The translations under genes and the position numbers were made by a program. Positions 24,665 through 33,719 of a stretch of DNA of 64,000 bases are shown here, piece after piece; the first letter of the stretch is position 1; every line of letters begins with the position of its first letter. Under the pieces are notes generated by a model that was not told where the DNA came from, made no database searches, and saw only the letters and a program-made list of their open reading frames with translations. The DNA comes from Brevibacillus brevis (GTDB lineage Bacteria > Bacillota > Bacilli > Brevibacillales > Brevibacillaceae), in the NCBI RefSeq assembly GCF_022026395.1, contig NZ_CP041767.1, positions 3,380,501 through 3,444,500 of the forward strand. Direction: 5' to 3'.

Positions 24665-27052
24665 ATCCTCTTCTGCCGTCCACTGTAATAGCGGTTGAAA
24701 ATCGACCCATGCCAACTGCATGAGCATTTCCTGATTCCATTCCTGCTTCGGAATATCTATCAGTCGCACAGCCTGGTTTTGGATCGCCTCTTGCAACAGG
24801 TTATGGCTAAAACGACCGTTGCCATTCAATCGATGATCACTGTCTGCTTTATCCAAGGACTGTGCGATCATTTCCAACACGTTCTTCTCAATCACATACC
24901 CCACATCACATGCAGCCTGTTCAAGAATGTGTACGAGTTCCTGCACCGTGTAGTCGGGGAACGCAATATATTTTTTAAACCGTGACAATAGTCCAGGGTT
25001 GCTCATTAGTAATGCATTCATTTCGAGTGGGTAGCCTGCGAGGACCACGACGAGATTCTCTTCGTGTTTGGTCATCTCCTCTACGAGCGTATCAACCGCT
25101 TCCTGCCCAAAATCCCGCTCTCCTCCGCCGAGCAGCGAATACGCTTCATCGATAAACAAGACGCCACCCAAGGCTTCGCGAACTTTTCTGCGAGTAAGCG
25201 CTGCGGTCTGACCGACATACCCTGCTACCAAGTCGGCTCTACTCGCCGTAACTAGATGACCGCGTTTCAAATAGCCGATTTCTTGCAAAATCTGTGCATA
25301 CAGCTGGGCGACCGTCGTCTTCCCTGTACCTGGATTTCCAGTAAAGACGGCATGCAGCTCAATCGGACTTTTCGGCAGGCCTCTCGCTGCGCGTTCTTGC
25401 TGGATGGACACATATGCCGCGATTTTTTTCAACTCCGTTTTCACTTGAGCAAGACCAATCAACGCTTGTAGTCGAGCTTCCGCATTTCTTTCTTTTTGCG
25501 GCGGATCGAAGCCACGTACATCCTCGGGCTTCAGAATCGTAAAGTCATCCCATTTCAGTTCTTTACCGTCTGTTTCGCGTCCTTTGGCAAAGATAGCATC
25601 GAGCACGATATTGGTGACTGTCCTTGCATTGCCAAACGTCTCGTCTACTTGTGCTTTTTCAATGCGCTGCCGCAGCGTAACTTTTGCCGCCTCTGTCAGA
25701 GTAAAATCGTTCCGTACGGCTACTTCTTCTGCAATATGCACCAGTTCGTCCGCCTGATAGTCCGGCAGCAAAAAGTGGCCCGTCTCTGGAAAACGACTAT
25801 TTAGCCCAGGGTTGGCGTACAAAAAGTGACGCATTTCTTCGGGATAGCCCGCCAGCATCACGACGAAGCGTCCTGCATACTCGCCACTCGTCATAGCGGA
25901 TACAAGCGTGTCTATTGCGACTTGTCCATAATCACTGCCAGAGCTATCTGGACGCTTCAAGCTGTATGCCTCATCGATAAACAGGACGCCGCCGTCTGCC
26001 TGCTTTATCGCCTCCATGACGCGCTGCTCTGTCTGTCCCACGTAAGCGCCGACCAACTGAGAACGATCCACCTCGATGAGCTGTCCTTTTTCCAACAACC
26101 CAAGCTCTTGATACAGCTTGGCGATCAAGCGAGCCAAAGTCGTCTTCCCCGTGCCTGGGTTTCCCATCAGCACAAGATGAAGGGGGAGCTGATCTTTCAT
26201 ATGCCAGCCCTTTTCTTCGCGTAGCTGGCGATACTGCAGAAATTGCGCCAGCTGCCGAACCCGATGCTTGATCTCGTCCAAGCCGATCAACTGCTCCAAT
26301 TGCTCTAAAGCACCCCTATCTTGCTGAGGAGCTTTTTCGCGATCTTCTACCCTTTCGTTCCTTTGCGGCAGAAGCTTTTCTTTCTGTTCTTGCTGGTTCG
26401 TTAAAGCGCGAATCGTCTCTTGCAATTGGACGAGCATTTCACTGGAGTAAAAGACCCCGGATAAAGACGCTTCATACGCTTGAACACGTTCTTGCAATTG
26501 TACTAATAAATTTTGTCGTTCCGTGTATAACAGCACGAGGCCAGCAGCTGTAGCTTCCGCCTCCGAATCGCTCCACTTTTGCGCTGCCAGTAGCGTCTCC
26601 TCCGCAAGAGAGCGCCATTTCGTGATGTCAGCGAGCTCATTGGTTGCCTGATCTTCCAGTACCTCAACTGTTCTCCTGCGCATGACGACGTTATCCGTTT
26701 CACGCACTGACTTGAATTCAGTGAGAAAGGCATGGGATCGCAACTGTGTAAAGTACAGCTCAAGCTTAACTTCTCCAGCGTAGCGATAATCAGGGGCTAG
26801 TTGAAGCGCACGATCTACCCATTCAGTCGCAAGTGTATGGCCTCCTGTTTTGTGCATCCGCAAAGCAGACATCCGTGTCAGCACCATCGCTTCCGTCAAA
26901 TCAAGCTCTTCGTCTGGATGTTCTTGGCGATACTGTTCGAGCATTTGCAGGAATGTCAGGCATTCGCCTTCGGTTAGCGACTGGATGCTAGACGGATTTT
27001 CGCTAAAGCTTGCAATCAGTAACCTCGGGTCCCGTTCTTCTTGATGCTGCAT
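24650..27052 (-). CDS. Tandem AAA+ ATPase of the SpoVK/CbxX (CbbX) family
   Basis: About 800 residues with two complete CbxX/CfqX-type AAA+ modules. Module 1: Walker A GNPGTGKTTLARLIAKL near residue 296, pore-like segment VGAYVGQTEQRV, Walker B GGVLFIDEAYSLKRPD near 355, sensor LAGYPEEM. Module 2: Walker A GNPGTGKTTVAQLYAQ near 575, VAGYVGQTAALT, Walker B GGVLFIDEAYSLLGGG near 635, LAGYPLEM. The first 230 residues are helical (TPR-like) with no motif. Bacillus SpoVK carries only one such module, so this is a longer relative. The ATG at 27052 follows GGGAGGAGC; an alternative ATG lies 33 bases upstream. Family members remodel protein complexes (Rubisco activase CbbX, EccA of type VII secretion); no secretion genes lie nearby. 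Role unknown, perhaps sporulation. Confidence 0.85.
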   Translation of the reverse strand: MQHQEERDPRLLIASFSENPSSIQSLTEGECLTFLQMLEQYRQEHPDEELDLTEAMVLTRMSALRMHKTGGHTLATEWVDRALQLAPDYRYAGEVKLELYFTQLRSHAFLTEFKSVRETDNVVMRRRTVEVLEDQATNELADITKWRSLAEETLLAAQKWSDSEAEATAAGLVLLYTERQNLLVQLQERVQAYEASLSGVFYSSEMLVQLQETIRALTNQQEQKEKLLPQRNERVEDREKAPQQDRGALEQLEQLIGLDEIKHRVRQLAQFLQYRQLREEKGWHMKDQLPLHLVLMGNPGTGKTTLARLIAKLYQELGLLEKGQLIEVDRSQLVGAYVGQTEQRVMEAIKQADGGVLFIDEAYSLKRPDSSGSDYGQVAIDTLVSAMTSGEYAGRFVVMLAGYPEEMRHFLYANPGLNSRFPETGHFLLPDYQADELVHIAEEVAVRNDFTLTEAAKVTLRQRIEKAQVDETFGNARTVTNIVLDAIFAKGRETDGKELKWDDFTILKPEDVRGFDPPQKERNAEARLQALIGLAQVKTELKKIAAYVSIQQERAARGLPKSPIELHAVFTGNPGTGKTTVAQLYAQILQEIGYLKRGHLVTASRADLVAGYVGQTAALTRRKVREALGGVLFIDEAYSLLGGGERDFGQEAVDTLVEEMTKHEENLVVVLAGYPLEMNALLMSNPGLLSRFKKYIAFPDYTVQELVHILEQAACDVGYVIEKNVLEMIAQSLDKADSDHRLNGNGRFSHNLLQEAIQNQAVRLIDIPKQEWNQEMLMQLAWVDFQPLLQWTAEEDGTKN

Positions 27053-27131
27053 CTTTTGATAGCTCCTCCCGCTCCATTGTTTCATCCCTGTTGTAGCATA
27101 TTTAGCCGAACATGAAAAGTCTGTCCGAACA

Positions 27132-28316
27132 TTAGAGCTCCCCTTGAATGTTCACAGCGGTTCTTTTCACCTTTTGTCGTGCGAATAAGGTCGCGCAAGC
27201 AATGAGGATACCGGCCATACCAAATTCAAACCAGACCCCTCCCCATTCTAACAGCATCGCACCTACAACCGGACCTGCAGCCATGCCCGTATAGCGGATG
27301 AAATTGTACACACCAATGGACGTTGCACGCTCTGCTTCAAATACTTCGGATAGCAAAATCGTGTGTGCAGGCATACCTACACCCAAGGTTAAGGCAAACA
27401 GCGTACTTGTTAGCACAAGCAGGAGAAAAGAAACATCAGCCGCAGTCATAAAAAGAAACATCGCCAAAGCATTTGCACCTGTCGTCACCAGTAATGTTTT
27501 CCGTGCTCCCCATCGATTTTGCAACACAGCAGACAGCTTGCTACTGATAATAAAGACAACTGACACGAGCAAGAAAACCAAACCGATTATTTCAACGGTG
27601 ACTGCGTAGTGGTTCGTCAATTGGACTGGGAGAAACAGCAGAAAGCAATAATACGCGTACATTTGGCTAAAACCGATTAAAATGACAGATGCTCCGACTG
27701 GGTGGAGCAAAATATTACGGAAGGACCCTCGTGTAAAACCGCCTGATGATGTAGCTTGAGCCTTTTTCGTTTCAGGTAACCATACAGCATTGATGCAGAC
27801 AAGAAAGACTGCGCAGATCGCCAAAAACAAAAAGACCGCAGAATGTCCGCCGATGCCGCCAATCCAGCCTCCTAACAGTGGACCAAGGGCCGGACTAAGC
27901 GCAAGCAGCATCTGATAAGTACCCATCGCAGATGCACGTTGGACTCCTGTAAATATGTCTCCAATAATCGTTGCGGCTACGATCGGAATGGCAGCAAATC
28001 CCGCCCCTTGTAAAGCCCGGAAAAATAGTAGCCCATAAATCGAATCGACCAGATAGCATCCGATTGACGCGATCGTAAATAGGATCAGGGCAGGTATCAT
28101 AACACGCTTTCGACCGAACCTATCGATAAATGGTCCGTAGATGATTTGCATAATCGCGAGCATGACGGTAAAGATTGAAACAGTCCAGTTAATCATGGTT
28201 GCACTCGTCTGAAATTCTTTTTGCATGGCTGGTAAAATAGGCATGAACAAATTTTGCGCGAACATACCTAGCATTAGCGTTATCCCAAGTAGGTACAGTA
28301 CTTTTTTTGGATTCAT
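27132..28316 (-). CDS. MFS multidrug efflux transporter
   Basis: 394 residues, 12 predicted membrane segments, drug:H+ antiporter type. Motif A appears as GPFIDRFGRKRVMIPA (about residues 61-76) and a motif C-like ALSPALGPLLGGWIGG (about 137-152). It resembles the EmrD/Bcr and YdhP-like Bacillus drug exporters. ATG at 28316 follows AAGAGGAGAG. Directly upstream is a MarR regulator in the same direction, and between them lies a palindrome nearly identical to one in front of marR, so expression is presumably derepressed by a MarR ligand. Substrates unknown. Confidence 0.88.
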   Translation of the reverse strand: MNPKKVLYLLGITLMLGMFAQNLFMPILPAMQKEFQTSATMINWTVSIFTVMLAIMQIIYGPFIDRFGRKRVMIPALILFTIASIGCYLVDSIYGLLFFRALQGAGFAAIPIVAATIIGDIFTGVQRASAMGTYQMLLALSPALGPLLGGWIGGIGGHSAVFLFLAICAVFLVCINAVWLPETKKAQATSSGGFTRGSFRNILLHPVGASVILIGFSQMYAYYCFLLFLPVQLTNHYAVTVEIIGLVFLLVSVVFIISSKLSAVLQNRWGARKTLLVTTGANALAMFLFMTAADVSFLLLVLTSTLFALTLGVGMPAHTILLSEVFEAERATSIGVYNFIRYTGMAAGPVVGAMLLEWGGVWFEFGMAGILIACATLFARQKVKRTAVNIQGEL

Positions 28317-28342
28317 GGTTGCTCTCCTCTTATCTCTCTAAT

Positions 28343-28362
28343 ATTGTGTCCTTGGAAACAAT
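28343..28362. promoter_or_regulatory. MarR operator in front of the MFS gene
   Basis: ATTGTGTCC (28343-28351), TT, GGAAACAAT (28354-28362): an 18-of-20 symmetric palindrome with one mismatched pair. The same core TTGTTTCC-NN-GGAAACAA occurs perfectly in front of marR at 28899-28918. Located 27 bases upstream of the MFS start. Confidence 0.75.
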
Positions 28363-28401
28363 TTCGCAAAAAAAATAATGAACACCCGTAGTATGTTTCC
28401 C

Positions 28402-28869
28402 CTAATCTTCTGTTGCTTCTCTTATGACCTTTTCCAAAAATGCCAATTCAGTAGGCGTATACCTATCCAAGAATCGGTACATGTCATTTTCCAGGCGTTG
28501 ATGATAGTGTTCATGAATCTCGTTTACCATCTCTCCTGCTGATGTCAGCCTGAAAAAAACTTCCTTCTGATTGTCTTCGAGCTGATACCGCTCGAGTAAT
28601 CCTTTCTTCAAAAGTTTGACTGTTATTTTGGATATCGCGCTCTTTGTTACCCCAATATGCTGTGCAATTGTTGTAACATTGACTCGATCTTTTCTCCCTA
28701 CCTCTTGAAGGACGTGGAGCTCTGTTACGGATAACCTTCCAACCTTATCGTAATCTGGTACGCTAATTTTGATCTGGCGCAATAGCATTTCTTCACGTAG
28801 CTTGCTGCGCTGCTCCTGTTTATGTAGAAAGGTGATCCATCGATTCCAAAGCTTCTTTTTAGGGTCCAA
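28402..28869 (-). CDS. MarR-family transcriptional repressor
   Basis: 155 residues with the winged HTH typical of MarR: LSVTELHVLQEVGRKDRVNVTTIAQHIGVTKSAISKITVKLLKKGLLERYQ, wing DNQKEVFFRLTSAGEMVNEIH. Begins with TTG at 28869 (AAGGAG eleven bases upstream); no in-frame ATG lies nearby. Sits 85 bases upstream of the MFS gene on the same strand. A perfect 9-bp palindrome 30 bases before its start, repeated before the MFS gene, points to autoregulation and control of the pump. Confidence 0.9.
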   Translation of the reverse strand: MDPKKKLWNRWITFLHKQEQRSKLREEMLLRQIKISVPDYDKVGRLSVTELHVLQEVGRKDRVNVTTIAQHIGVTKSAISKITVKLLKKGLLERYQLEDNQKEVFFRLTSAGEMVNEIHEHYHQRLENDMYRFLDRYTPTELAFLEKVIREATED

Positions 28870-28898
28870 TGCAGCATCAGCTCCTTATCTGTTCTACC

Positions 28899-28918
28899 TT
28901 TGTTTCCACGGAAACAAA
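28899..28918. promoter_or_regulatory. Perfect palindromic MarR operator in front of marR
   Basis: TTTGTTTCC (28899-28907), AC, GGAAACAAA (28910-28918): perfect 9-bp arms. Matches the site at 28343-28362 in front of the MFS gene. Confidence 0.8.
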
Positions 28919-28951
28919 ATAACCTTATCATGAGACTTCCTTTTACGCAAG

Positions 28952-28983
28952 AAAAAACCGCAGCCCTGCATTCGCAAGCTGCG
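28952..28983 (-). terminator. Intrinsic terminator of the 67-residue protein gene
   Basis: On the minus strand CGCAGC (28983-28978) pairs with GCTGCG (28964-28959) and is followed by GTTTTTTC. It lies just after the stop at 28999. Confidence 0.8.
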
Positions 28984-28998
28984 TTCCGAGACCAATCT

Positions 28999-29202
28999 CT
29001 ATCCATTTAGATTGCCCAATTCCTTATCTGCACTAAAATGAGCACGGGCTGCCTCAAACACTTCACTTTCCGATCCGGCCGAGATTTTGAAACTCGATAC
29101 CACTTTTTTGCCACATCGTACTTGTACGTTGTACTGTGAATCCCCATCATATGTTGACTCGAAATGATAATCCTCACCATTGACCTGAATAGTTCGTTCC
29201 AT
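28999..29202 (-). CDS. Small protein of unknown function
   Basis: 67 residues, not recognised. ATG at 29202 follows GGTGGGAGGTG; the longer in-frame extension is dropped. Composition is that of a small, soluble, beta-rich protein (TIQVNGEDYHFESTYDGDSQYNVQVRCGKKVVSSFKIS) ending in an amphipathic helix (SEVFEAARAHFSADKELG). No signal peptide or metal motif; a single cysteine. Followed by a good terminator, so it is a genuine short transcription unit. Confidence 0.65.
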   Translation of the reverse strand: MERTIQVNGEDYHFESTYDGDSQYNVQVRCGKKVVSSFKISAGSESEVFEAARAHFSADKELGNLNG

Positions 29203-29335
29203 GGTTACACCTCCCACCTTAGTGTGACCAAGCAACATGGCAATCATCCAATATTTTGTTGCAAAGAAATCGTTGTGTTTCACCCTTGGTCGACTCACCT
29301 GTCGTCATGCTATTCGGCTCTATGAAATGGTTAGA

Positions 29336-29367
29336 GGGCACAACGCTGGTTCGCCAGCGCCGTGCCC
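29336..29367. terminator. Strong two-part hairpin with TTCG loop at the end of the RND operon
   Basis: GGGCAC (29336-29341) / GTGCCC (29362-29367) outside and CGCTGG (29344-29349) / CCAGCG (29354-29359) inside, closed by TTCG. The plus strand continues CGTTTTCCTTTTT, a proper U-tail; the minus strand, on which the RND gene is read, has little U after it. Probably a bidirectional or transcription-pausing hairpin marking the end of the 26-kb block. Confidence 0.6.
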
Positions 29368-29378
29368 CGTTTTCCTTT

Positions 29379-32300
29379 TTACATATCAGCAATGCGAGTT
29401 GCTTTTTTTCGCGCTACTCTCTTCTCGCGAATCCCCTCAAAGATCGAATAAAGAACAGGAACCAATACAAGCGTTACGAGCGTGTGAAAAATCAACCCCG
29501 CAATTACCCCGGTAGCAAGCGGCGCCTCTAGTTCCGCTCCTTCCGCAACAGCGAGTCCCATCGGCAGCATACCGAGTATCGCTGTCAGTTTGGTCATAAT
29601 CACCGGACGAACACGATCCCGCGTGCCCTGTACAATTGCTTCTTCCAACCCCATCCCCCGTGAGCGGAGCAGATTGATTCTGTCAATTAACAGGATTGCA
29701 TTGGATACAACGATTCCTACCAGCATGATGAGCCCAATCATCGCCATCTCACCAAACGTTCGCTGTGTGACTACGAATCCAAGAATAACTCCCACCAAGG
29801 CCATTGGCAACGACAGCATGATAATAAACGGCTGAGACAACCTCCCAAACTGTGCCACCATAATCACATAGATGAGGGAGACAACCGCTACCAGGACAAT
29901 AATTCCTTGCGTAAAGGTGTTATTTTGTTCCTTCAAATCACCAGCGATCTCGATCTTGTACCCGGCAGGCAATTCCACTGTACCCAGCTTCTCATTTACT
30001 TGTCTGCCCGCCGTACCAATATCCGTGCCCAACAGTTCTGCGGATACCGTGATGATTTGTTCTCCTTTTTCATGTTTGATCGTAATCGGAGATTTGCTGA
30101 AATGAAAATCAACCAGCTCATGTAACGGCACATGCGAGCCTGTTTCTGTTCGTATCATGATCTGCTGGAGTTGGTCAGGATGTGTCACCCATGTCTCTGG
30201 AAATCTGGCAACAATCGAGGTTTCGATACTATTTTGACTGATTGTGGATAGGGGCTGCTCCCCAAGCAGCATGCTGATTTGGCTGTCCAACGAATCTGAG
30301 TCAACCTGCAATTGAGACATTGCCTCCTGATTGGGTATTAGCGTTACTTTTTCCTTCCCTCTTTCGAAATCATTCCGAATATTGACTACACCGGGTATGC
30401 TCGCCAGCATTTCTTCTACCTTTGCGGAAATCGACCGCGAGACCTCTAAATCTTCGCCGGCGACCTGCAACTCAATAGGAGCCGATTTACCCGAGAATCC
30501 AAATGTCATACTCGTTTGTTCCACGCCGTCAATGGCATTCAAGCGACCGTTTACTTCTTGCATAAATTCTTCTTTCTCTTGCGTTCGTTGCGACTTGGTC
30601 ACTAATGTAATATTTAACTCCACTGTCTCTTTCTTTGCCGTAAAAAAGACTTGATTCACGTCGGACAGCTCTCTTAACGCTTTTTCCGCTTCAACCGCTG
30701 CGGTTTGCGCCTGTTCCAAGCTAGTGCCATCAGGCATCGTTAACGTGGCAAAAATCTGATTCTCATTGGCATTCAAGCCATTTCCTATTTTAATCAACGG
30801 GAAGAGACTCAAGGCCCCTACAAACATTGCAAGAGCCACCAGCAATGTGAGAACGCGATGACGAAGGGTTAACAACAGTAATCGCTGAAAGAGAGAAACA
30901 ATCCCTTTTTTCCCTTTTTCGCTACGGGGCTGCAATTGTTTATCATGTTGGAGAAAACGCTCGGAAAAAATCGGAACAAACAGAAAAGCTGCAATCGTCG
31001 ACGCAATAATGGTAGAAGTAACGGTAAACGCAATGGTATGAAGAATAGGCTTCAGCCACTGTTCAAAATCCGCGACCACTAGCGGTAAAAACACAACAAT
31101 CAAAGTTAATTGGGAAGCAAATACAGGTGCTATCACCTCTTTTGAGCCCTGTACGATGGCCTGCTTCAGCTGCATTCCCTTTTCTCTCAAATGATAAATA
31201 CTCTCCAGAACAACGATCGCCGCATCAACAATCAATCCAATTGACAAGCTCAGTGATATTAATACCACCATGTCAATGTTGTAACCGGCAGCTTTCAGCG
31301 CGATGAAAGTCATCAGGATGGAGAGAGGTAGCGTCGTGGCAATGACCATCGTCACACGCCAGTTTCGCAGGAATACCCAGAGTACGAGGATTGCCAATAT
31401 GCCCCCGATGACAACATCTCGACTCAAATTGGTGATCGCTTTTTTAATAAAGGAGACGGATTCAAACATGACTCTCAGCTCGTAGTTTCCACCTGCCTCC
31501 TCATTGATTTGCCTCACAACTTCCTCGACTTTTTTCTGTGTAGTGATCAGGTCACTCCCCGGAGCACGCTTTACACTGATTTGCACAAAGAGGTTGCCTT
31601 CTGTCATGGAAATAGCGTCCTTCACGCTTCCGCGCAGGTCACTCACCGTTGCCAGTTGTTCGAGTGCAACCTTGCCCTTGGGTGTCTTGATCAAAATGTT
31701 TTTGAACTCTTCTACATTCTTTAAGCTGTTGTCAATCATCACAACGGTGTCGAATCCAGGATTTTCCAATATCCCCACAGCTTTTTTCCAATTGGTCCCC
31801 TGTAGCTGACCAACAACATCTGCTGCTGTCGTTCGATAGGCAGTAAGCCGTTCAGGACGAAATGTTATCGCAACCTTATTTTCAAAACCGTCCTCGGATA
31901 CGACCACTTCCTTCACACCCGGGACGGATTCTATTCGATCCTTAATGGTCGTCTTCAGCAAGGTGAGCATGGTCTGTGTATCGGCACCCACCATTGCGTA
32001 GTCGATTAAGTCCTCATCACCTAAATTCGTTTGAGTGACGGTTACGGTATCCACTACTTTGGGAAATTCATTACGCAGCCGATTCACAATATTTTGGGTC
32101 TCTTGCTTGACCTTTTCACCTTCCCCATCCTCTGCAAGGATCGAGATGCCAGAAAACCCCGTTCCTGTTTTCGATGAGAAATTTTTTATTCCAGCCACAG
32201 ATTTCAATTCCTGCTCTATTTTTTCCGTGACCTTTTCCACCATCTCTTCAGGCGGCAGCGCTCCTCCTGAAATATTCACTTCAATCCAAGGCAAATTCGT

Positions 32301-32420
32301 TTTCGGTACGAGCTCCACGTGGAAGGAAAAGAGAGCACCGATTCCGGTAAGCACGATGAGGAATGTGCACAAATAGAGGATCACTTTTCGTTTCAGCAAA
32401 AAGAGAATGACCTTGTCCAT
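29379..32420 (-). CDS. RND-superfamily efflux pump (AcrB/HAE1-type, SwrC-like)
   Basis: Inner-membrane proton-driven exporter, 1013 residues, with the RND layout: N-terminal membrane helix, large outside loop, six helices, then a repeat of the same. Seen: LVPKTNLPWIEVNISGGALPPEEMVEKVTEKIE near residue 35, a helix cluster LILVLSLSIGLIVDAAIVVLESIYHLREKG (about 385-420, with the acidic residue D of GLIVDAAI), and in the second half MIGLIMLVGIVVSNAILLIDRI. In Bacillus the one such pump, SwrC/YerP, gives resistance to the bacterium's own surfactin. ATG at 32420 follows AAAGGGGAGTAACCG, three bases after the adaptor stop, so it is translationally coupled. Lies in the same direction as the lipopeptide synthetases. 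Confidence 0.92.
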   Translation of the reverse strand: MDKVILFLLKRKVILYLCTFLIVLTGIGALFSFHVELVPKTNLPWIEVNISGGALPPEEMVEKVTEKIEQELKSVAGIKNFSSKTGTGFSGISILAEDGEGEKVKQETQNIVNRLRNEFPKVVDTVTVTQTNLGDEDLIDYAMVGADTQTMLTLLKTTIKDRIESVPGVKEVVVSEDGFENKVAITFRPERLTAYRTTAADVVGQLQGTNWKKAVGILENPGFDTVVMIDNSLKNVEEFKNILIKTPKGKVALEQLATVSDLRGSVKDAISMTEGNLFVQISVKRAPGSDLITTQKKVEEVVRQINEEAGGNYELRVMFESVSFIKKAITNLSRDVVIGGILAILVLWVFLRNWRVTMVIATTLPLSILMTFIALKAAGYNIDMVVLISLSLSIGLIVDAAIVVLESIYHLREKGMQLKQAIVQGSKEVIAPVFASQLTLIVVFLPLVVADFEQWLKPILHTIAFTVTSTIIASTIAAFLFVPIFSERFLQHDKQLQPRSEKGKKGIVSLFQRLLLLTLRHRVLTLLVALAMFVGALSLFPLIKIGNGLNANENQIFATLTMPDGTSLEQAQTAAVEAEKALRELSDVNQVFFTAKKETVELNITLVTKSQRTQEKEEFMQEVNGRLNAIDGVEQTSMTFGFSGKSAPIELQVAGEDLEVSRSISAKVEEMLASIPGVVNIRNDFERGKEKVTLIPNQEAMSQLQVDSDSLDSQISMLLGEQPLSTISQNSIETSIVARFPETWVTHPDQLQQIMIRTETGSHVPLHELVDFHFSKSPITIKHEKGEQIITVSAELLGTDIGTAGRQVNEKLGTVELPAGYKIEIAGDLKEQNNTFTQGIIVLVAVVSLIYVIMVAQFGRLSQPFIIMLSLPMALVGVILGFVVTQRTFGEMAMIGLIMLVGIVVSNAILLIDRINLLRSRGMGLEEAIVQGTRDRVRPVIMTKLTAILGMLPMGLAVAEGAELEAPLATGVIAGLIFHTLVTLVLVPVLYSIFEGIREKRVARKKATRIADM

Positions 32421-32423
32421 CGG

Positions 32424-33638
32424 TTACTCCCCTTTCACCGTAACGACTTCTCCTTCGGCGTAGTACGTTATGCCGGAGATTAGGATTTGATTGCCCGTCT
32501 GTAAGCCCGATAGAATCTCGACGTTATTTCCAAAAATTCGCCCAACTTCCACGTCGCGTCTCTTGATGACTCCATTTTCGACAACCATGACGAAGCGCTG
32601 TGTTTCTTTAATGCCCACGCTTTGGACAGGAACGAGCATCCCGTTTACCTTGCGTGACATCTCTACAGTCGCGATCATTCCCTCGATCAACACGTTGTCT
32701 TTATTGGAGACAGCTATCTCTACCAAATACTTTCCCGTTTCTGCGTTAAGAACGGGCGAGATAAATGTTATGGTCCCTGTGCTTTTGGCCTTTCCCTCCA
32801 CTGTCACTGGCACCTTGTCCCCTTGCTTGTAGTTTTCTATCACATCCAATGGGACATCGACCTTCAGCTTTACTTCCGAGCTATCAACCAAGTGAATGAT
32901 ACTTTCACCTGGCTGGGCAAGACTGCCTGCCTTTTGGGTCACATCGATGACCGTACCGCTAAACGGCGCGACGAGTTGCGTTTCTTGAAGGGTTTTCTTT
33001 GCGAGCTCTACTTGACTGGCTGCTTGTTTTAATTCGGCATCTGCACTGGCAATCTCGTTGACTTCCGCTCCTTTTAGCAACTTATCCAATGTAATTCGCG
33101 CTTCTTGTAGCGAAATCTCGATTTGCTCTTTTTCCGACTGGGCACTGTCCAGCTCACTCTGCGAAATAGCGCCGCCCTTAAACAGCTCCTGGGCTGTCTC
33201 CCATTTCCGCTGGGCATCCTTCAAACGCTTTTCCTGGCTGTCCACTGCCAAGCGTTGTTTGCTGATGAGATCCGCGCTTGCTCCTTGCAACGTTTTTGAA
33301 CGCAACGCAGATGCACTTTGGACCTGGCTTTGTGCCGCTTCCAGCCCTTTTTGATAATAGTTCGTATTTAAGGAACTTAATACCTGGCCTTGTGTTACCT
33401 TTGCCCCTTTTGTTACGTTCATTCGTTCAATCGTACCAGAAGCCCCAAAGGCTAGGTGGCTCTCCTGTTTGTATTCAACGAAAGCAGTAAGAGGAGTCGG
33501 CAAGGAATCTGTCTGTTTTACGGTGTGCACCTGCACGATCTTTTGTTTGGTTTGCTCCGTTTCCTGTTTCGTTTCCACTCCACACCCCGTGATGAACATC
33601 AGTACAACGGTCAAAACGACATAGTGCATACTCTTCAC
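32424..33638 (-). CDS. Membrane-fusion (HlyD/AcrA-type) adaptor lipoprotein of the RND pump
   Basis: 404 residues. GTG start at 33638, seven bases after GGAGG. Signal peptide with lipobox MFITGC then GVETKQETEQ, so it is anchored in the outer leaflet of the cytoplasmic membrane. Adaptor features: a lipoyl-like half (SHLAFGASGTIERMNVTKGAKVTQGQVLSSL), a long coiled-coil hairpin about residues 85-205 (EKRLKDAQRKWETAQELFKGGAISQSELDSAQSEKEQIEISLQE), the second lipoyl half (LVAPFSGTVIDVTQKAGSLAQPGE) and a beta-barrel (VKLKVDVPLDVIENYKQGDKVPVTV). Works with the RND protein; in Gram-positives these pairs export lipophilic compounds. Confidence 0.9.
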   Translation of the reverse strand: MKSMHYVVLTVVLMFITGCGVETKQETEQTKQKIVQVHTVKQTDSLPTPLTAFVEYKQESHLAFGASGTIERMNVTKGAKVTQGQVLSSLNTNYYQKGLEAAQSQVQSASALRSKTLQGASADLISKQRLAVDSQEKRLKDAQRKWETAQELFKGGAISQSELDSAQSEKEQIEISLQEARITLDKLLKGAEVNEIASADAELKQAASQVELAKKTLQETQLVAPFSGTVIDVTQKAGSLAQPGESIIHLVDSSEVKLKVDVPLDVIENYKQGDKVPVTVEGKAKSTGTITFISPVLNAETGKYLVEIAVSNKDNVLIEGMIATVEMSRKVNGMLVPVQSVGIKETQRFVMVVENGVIKRRDVEVGRIFGNNVEILSGLQTGNQILISGITYYAEGEVVTVKGE

Positions 33639-33719
33639 GTAGAGTCCTCCAGTAGTTTTGTCATTGTCTTTTTGAAAGAAGCTGACATCCTATTCTCTCT
33701 CTCGTTATCGTGACTTTGC

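Noticed and set aside
27106..27132. Direct repeat CCGAACAT (27106-27113, 27125-27132) as a LexA box
   Set aside because: Lacks the inverted GTTCG half of the Bacillus SOS box; it overlaps the MFS stop codon and looks coincidental.
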